Assembly (NCBI GenBank): GCA_011009095.1
Contig: VTPC01008257.1
Location: 42,782 to 106,781 of the forward strand
Reading direction: 5' to 3'
DNA: 64,000 bases
From: Ignelater luminosus
Taxonomy: Eukaryota > Arthropoda > Insecta > Coleoptera > Elateridae
Shown here piece after piece: positions 59,270-64,000 of this stretch. The stretch's first letter is position 1. Each line of letters begins with the position of its first letter. Below the pieces are notes generated by a model. It saw only the letters and a program-made list of their open reading frames with translations. It had not been told where the DNA came from and did not search any database. The translations under genes and the position numbers were made by a program.

Positions 59270-60880
59270 TTGGTTTATGCTGTCAGAAATTTGTACAGAA
59301 AACAGAGCTTGAAACACTTTCAGAAAGTTCACACTTTTAGAGTCCTTCAAGCATTTGCACAAGAACTTGAAATACTTGTAAAACCTTAAAGCGCTTTTAA
59401 GTATTTCAAGAGGTGGGCAATCTTGTGAAGACTTGAAATATTTTCACAAAAGAAAACTAGAAGCACGTTGTAATTGTGCTCAACACTTTCAGTAATTTGT
59501 ACAAAAAACGGGACTTGAAACATGTTTAAGGTGCTCACTCGCTTTTACAATTTTTCAAACACTTGCACAAGAAGTTAAAGCATTTTTCAGCATTTCAAGA
59601 GTTCGACAGTCTCATGAAGGTTGGAAACACTTTCACAAGAACTTGAAACACCTTTGCTAGAGTTTGAAGCACATTTCAGTATTACAAGAGTTGATCAATT
59701 TCACAAAGACATCAGTTTTTAACAAAAAACTAGAAACACTTTTACAAGAGCTTGGAGTTCTGTATCGAGCTTAAAGCGTATATACAAGAGCATGATGCCT
59801 TTTCCAAGAGATTGAAACATTCCAGCAAACTCTTAAAGAACATTTCAGTACTTCAAGAGTTGAGCAATTTCATGGGGGCTTGAAACACTTTCACAAAGAT
59901 CCTGAGCACTTTGACCAAAAACCTGAAGCATTTTAGAACCAGCTTGAGACATTTTACAAGGGCTCTTTTAGAAGAGCTTGAATCACTTTTACATGAGACT
60001 GAAACATTTTCGCAAGAACTTAAAAAGCAGTTCAGTACCTCAAGAGCTGAGCAATTTCATGGCGGCTTGAAGTAGTTTCGCAAAAACCCAAAGCATTTCT
60101 TTAGAGAACCAGAAGCACTTTAAAAGAGCTCGAAATCCTTTTACAGGCTCAAAGCACTTTTACACGAGCTTGAAGTACTTTTAGAACAACTTGAAGCACT
60201 TTTCAGCATATCAGCATATCAAGATGTGATCAATCTCGTAAGGCCTTGGACAACTTTCATAAGGACCTGAGACTCGAACACAAAACTAGAAGTACTTTTA
60301 TAAAAGATTGAATCACTTTTACATGAGATTGGGACATTTTTGCAAGGGCTTAAGATGCAGTTCAGTATTTCAAGAGTTGAGCAATTTCATGAGGGCTTAA
60401 AACACTTTAACAAGAATACTGAAGCATTTGATCAAAAAGCTAGTAGCACTTTAAAAGAGCAATAAATTCTTTTAGTTAAGTACAAGAGCTTGAATACTTT
60501 AACAAAAGCTTAAAGCACTTTCAAAGGGCTTGGAGCACTTTTACAAGGTTTTGGAACGCTTTTCAACATTTCAAGAGTTGAGCCATTTTACTAGGGCTTG
60601 AAGAACTTTAACAAGAACCTGGAACTCTAACAGGAAACTAAAAGCATTTTGAAAGTGCTTCAAACAAGACTTCGAAGCACTTTTAGGAGAGTTTAAAGCA
60701 CTTTTACAAGAGCTTGAAGTATTTTGCAAAAACCTTGAAGCACTTTGCAGTATTTCAAAGACTGAACAATCTCATGACGACTTGAAACACTTTCACAAAA
60801 CGTGAAGCATTTTCAGTATTTCAAACAAATTGTGACTTGGTACTTAAGGTTTTAATTTCCGAGTAATTGGTAATTGATGT
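59270..60880 (+). repeat. Minisatellite array B (21-bp heptad-like units), intron 2
   Basis: Same family and same strand as array A. The landmark AGAGTTGAGCAATTTCATGAGGGCTTGAAACACTTT-type sequence recurs at about 59409, 59598, 59687, 59856, 60043, 60222, 60373, 60574 and 60758. The spacing is 151-201 bp with one 89-bp step, i.e. mostly eight to nine 21-bp units. The last segment (about 60541-60879) matches the end of array A unit 1 (about 55720-55972) in order, including GGTTTTAATTTCCGAGTAATTGGTAATTGATG. Reading frames are interrupted repeatedly. Confidence 0.88.
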
Positions 60881-62309
60881 TGTAAGTTTTTAATTACTGT
60901 GTTTGGTAATTCAACACTTCTTTAGGCTTAAGCATTTGGTGTTTGGAAATTTGAAACACTTTGCTTAATGCTTGGTGCTTGGTAATTGAAGCACTAAATC
61001 GTACAGAACATGGCTGGAAGTTTTTCCAACATATACATGAAGTCTGTAATTCACAATCTTTTTTGTCTTGGAATCTTTCATAGACTCAATTCCTAAGAGT
61101 ACAAGAGTCATATGCAGTCTGTTTTCTAAACCGGTAAACTAGTTCAATTTGTCAAGACAAAAAGTCGGTTAAATGAGAAAAAGGTTACCTGGTTTCAAGA
61201 TCAGTTTACTGATGTTTCTATGTCTTCTAAGATTTCCATGGTTTACGAAAAGAGAAAATGTAGAATTATGCTAGTTCATCTAATTAATGTAGAAAACCAG
61301 ATCAAAGAATCAGTACATATCTGCCCAGTACTAATGTTCTCCTGGAAAAACAAATACGAATAAACGCCTTAGTCTAACCTAAACTTAGAGATTTTTAGTT
61401 CCTCCTTTAACATTCAAAGAGAACCCGTCTAAGTTTACTCTGAACAAGTTATAGTTCTACATTCAACTTTGTAGATTTTTCAAATTTACTTAATTCAATG
61501 AAGTTTTTTTTTCATAATATTAGTGAACCCTTTCTTAGATTCAGTTATGTTTTAAGGGAACCTGAATACAGGTTAATTGCTCTACTTTAATTAATTAACA
61601 AAACACACAACAGACAGCTATTTATTAAAAGATCATACTGTATGTTAGATCTCTGTTTATACAAAGCAAAGCAATAACTATTAGTTTCCAAATTTGGCAC
61701 AATAAAGCAGTTTAGTTAGGATATTGTGTATTTATCCTTAGAATTTGAAAATTACAACTTACTATAGCATCTAGACAGAAATTATTATAACTGTAAATCT
61801 ACTTCTAAATTAGTTTTATACGAAACACATCGTATATAAAAGCTAATCGGAATGTTTTATTTTATTTTTGACATTTAATCATTCTTAACAAGAGAGATAA
61901 AAACAAATAATAATTAGAAGCATCATAAATTATCTATTCAAAGATTTAATCGATTTCTAAAATTAATTTATTAGTTGCATAACCAAAAAGCCCAGCCTAT
62001 TATCACCAGATGTTAAAACATGAGCTAACACTAAACTTAAGAGTTCTAAAATTAAATTAAGAGATTTGCTACGGTAATTTCTTTCTTAAACAAATTCATG
62101 TCCTACATACAATTTACAACCATAGAAATAAGTTTCTTAGTAAAAACGCTAATTTACATTTCAATAGCGTACAAGTAAATAAAAAGAAAACTAAAACATG
62201 TTGATTTCGTTTTTTCTAGCAGGAAACATTAAGTCTCTAATTAACATACGAAAGATTTATACATCGAAAATAGCTGTACTCTTTTTAACATTCAATTTGT
62301 ATTTTGCAG

Positions 62310-62736
62310 AATAAACAAAGTCCAGTTGAAGAACTTCTTCGTCAGGCAGATCAATTAATATCCACACAAAAACCAAGAGCGGAAGTTTATGCAGCAATGG
62401 CAGAATCTCTTGGAAGAGCCTGGAAAGATATAAATTTACACTTAGAATTGCGAAAACAAATATTAGATTTAAACGTATTATACCACACGAAAGCCCAAGA
62501 ATTCTTCGATAAATTGGACGCATTAGAAGCTGCATGTGCTGATACAATGGTGCCGATAGAAGTGGAATCTATTAAAAGCTTCCTTACAAACATACATGAT
62601 CTCAGAAGATCTTTATTAGAATCGTTAATGAGCGCTTTACAAGCAGGCAATTCAATTTTAGGTAAATTACGTGAATTAGGAGCCGAGGGCACACTCGATT
62701 CGAGACCCGACCGAATACGATGTTCAGTAAATCGAG
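62310..62736 (+). CDS. CCDC141: CCDC141-like gene, coding exon 3 (residues 94-235)
   Basis: The acceptor TTTTGCAG ends at 62309. The frame is open for 142 codons plus one base, to CGAG|GTAAGT (62736/62737), phase 1. It is all-helical, spectrin-repeat-like sequence with heptad spacing of Leu/Ala: SPVEELLRQADQL (97-109), AEVYAAMAESLGRAWKDINL (117-136), then a helix of DLNVLYHTKAQEFFDKLDAL type and SLLESLMSALQAGN. The VYxAMAExLGxAW segment is very close to what I recall of CCDC141 and fixes the family. It follows exon 2 in frame and shows no stops or odd codon use. Confidence 0.9.
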
Positions 62737-62803
62737 GTAAGTAATTATAAAATCACTTATAACGCATCGAGAATATTAAATAAATGGGTTAAACTTGCTT
62801 TAG

Positions 62804-62992
62804 CAATTTCGCAAGTCCAAGGTTGGCTGGATGAACTGCATGCCAGAAGACAAGTTCTAGAGGTTACCTTTAATAGAAGGAAAACGCAACTAGAGCAGTG
62901 TTTAGCGTTAGCAATTTTAGCGTCAGATTTAAAAGAACTGGAGAATGCTTTAAAACAAGGAAGAGAATTATTGAGTAATACCGATCAATTAG
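62804..62992 (+). CDS. CCDC141: CCDC141-like gene, coding exon 4 (residues 236-298)
   Basis: After a 67-bp intron (GTAAGT...TTTAG) the split Ala codon is completed (G|CA). The frame runs to TTAG|GTAAAT (62992/62993), again phase 1. The protein VQGWLDELHARRQVLEVTF...TQLEQCLALAILASDLKEL...ALKQGRELL is a classical spectrin-repeat helix pair, with the Trp of helix A (GWLDE) and QLEQCL in helix B. It is similar to repeats of CCDC141, SESTD1 and Trio-type proteins. The exon was missed by simple ORF calling because it has no ATG and ends at a splice site. The gene must continue to the right of the window. Confidence 0.88.
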
Positions 62993-64000
62993 GTAAATAG
63001 AATTTATTTTATTATATTGAAATCTTTAAAGAAGAAAAGAACGAGATAAGCTTATAATACGGGGTGGATCAATAATTTAGGAAAAATTAAAATGATTTAA
63101 TTCAAAGAAAAACTGCAAAAAGCACTACTTGAACTGGCTTGAACTGTTCAACATTCCTTAATTTTTAAAATTCTTACTTCGCTATTATTTCATTTCAGAA
63201 ATTTTGCTTGACAAGACTTTAAGGTAGCAACATATAACTATTATATATAGAACTTCATCTCATAAAGAATTTTCCCGATCCTGATGTGATTATTGATTCA
63301 ACAGTATTAATTTTGTAACTCATAGTCAGGGTATGGATCTTTAAAGAGCAATATCTAAGTTAAGAAGATTTCTTATTTATGCTTAAGTTTTCTCTGATCA
63401 ACTTCATCTCTTTATATCAACAAAAATTATATGAAGAAGATTTTTATGGTTCTTAGGAAGTTTTAAACTGGAAATGCCAAAAATATATTTTCAGTGTTTC
63501 GGGAAAAATGCCAAATGCAAATACCCATAACCATGAAAGGCCAAGTAAAAAAATCAGTTGATCTAAGGACAGAATTTCTCTTGCATTGACCATGATAGTC
63601 TACTTAGACATTTCGTACTAGTTTCAAAAAAAAGATTTAAGTTGATTTTATGTCTTTTCTTTAAATTTTACATTTTAACAATTTGGAACGATTTGGTAAT
63701 CCACAAAATAAACACACATGTCTTTCTTTGTACTTGAAACACAAAGATATTTCTTTTTCCATGTTGACACTGATTTTTAATTTCGTCAAAAATGATTTAA
63801 AGTATGCTGTGTAGGGTGCCACACTAATTGTCTTTGTTTTAGGTGCTTTTGGGAAATTTACCAAAATGAACTTCAATCAGTCCTTAGCTGTATAAGAACA
63901 GATCTTGCCGCTCTTAAGAAACTCTCTGACAAAGATTTTATTTTTCTTGTCGTTGCTTCAGTTCGGAAGACTACGTAATATTCCAAACAGATTCTGGTCT
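62993..64000 (+). other. Intron 4 (incomplete) of the CCDC141-like gene
   Basis: The donor GTAAAT is followed by AT-rich DNA. Near the right edge (63846-63977) a plus frame reads CFWEIYQNELQSVLSCIRTD...ACTACG then TAA. It has natural composition but ends in a stop and does not resemble spectrin repeats, so it is more likely a mobile-element scrap than exon 5. A TTTGTTTTAG-type acceptor precedes it, so an alternative terminal exon is not excluded. Confidence 0.45.

Larger units (their letters stand above)
57675..62309 (+). other. Intron 2 of the CCDC141-like gene (4.6 kb)
   Basis: GTACGT donor and TTTGTATTTTGCAG acceptor. It contains the satellite blocks at 58.9 and 59.3-60.9 kb. The remainder (57.7-58.85 kb and 60.9-62.3 kb) is AT-rich with nothing recognisable. 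Confidence 0.8.

Noticed and set aside
59270..60880. CRISPR-like array
   Set aside because: There are no unique spacers; repeat and spacer grade into each other with a 21-bp periodicity, and the genome is an insect's.
62257..62692. Minus-strand open frames of 96-101 codons
   Set aside because: They are antisense shadows of exon 3 of the CCDC141-like gene.
63846..63977. Coding exon 5 of the CCDC141-like gene
   Set aside because: The protein-like frame ends in a stop, lacks spectrin-repeat character, and joins exon 4 only in another frame that stops after about 18 codons.

Overview
This is a window of nuclear DNA from an insect. The evidence is AT-rich DNA with large introns and GT-AG splice sites, a chitin-binding cuticular protein gene of the Rebers-Riddiford type with arthropod-style tiny introns, and many decayed insect-type transposons (hAT, Tc1/mariner, pogo, RTE-like LINEs, a tRNA-derived SINE). 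A beetle would fit the 54-58 bp introns, but order and species cannot be fixed by reading alone. Coding sequence is a small fraction of the window. A 400-base assembly gap (N) lies at 48630-49029.

Layout. At 0-5.6 kb there is non-coding DNA with one complete non-autonomous hAT element (947-1854, perfect 15-bp TIRs, exact 8-bp target duplication). At 5.65-6.24 kb a complete three-exon cuticular protein gene (RR-2 type, 110 aa) lies on the minus strand with recognisable TATA box, initiator and poly(A) signal. At 7.6-9.6 kb there is a decayed SINE and Tc1-like transposase debris. At 11289-11873 there is the last coding exon (194 codons) of a plus-strand gene I do not recognise, followed 25 bp after its stop by a 1.14 kb TA-flanked MITE. 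At 13-26 kb there is a desert holding a 75-bp hAT micro-MITE, a Ty3/gypsy RT scrap and two consecutive RTE-like LINE fragments.

At 26.7-64 kb lies the 5' part of a long plus-strand gene whose first four coding exons (26737-26892, 57552-57674, 62310-62736, 62804-62992) join in phase. They encode about 298 residues that closely resemble the N-terminus of vertebrate CCDC141, a spectrin-repeat coiled-coil protein. Intron 1 is 30.7 kb and is packed with mobile-element remains: an hAT end, a MITE with a SINE nested in it, two convergent mariner relics, a LINE 3' end, a GC-rich 455-bp insertion with 18-bp flanking repeats, and a pogo-type MITE. It also holds tandem repeats.

The most unusual structure is a pair of related minisatellite arrays (about 55.27-56.25 kb in intron 1 and 59.27-60.87 kb in intron 2) on either side of exon 2. 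Their basic unit is about 21 bp, i.e. seven codons, and reads in one frame as a coiled-coil heptad. About eight or nine units form a higher-order unit of roughly 150-200 bp marked by a recurring landmark. The arrays lie on the same strand as a gene that itself encodes coiled coils, but they are broken by stops and frameshifts. They look like intronic satellite rather than exons, with the possibility of a coding origin left open.
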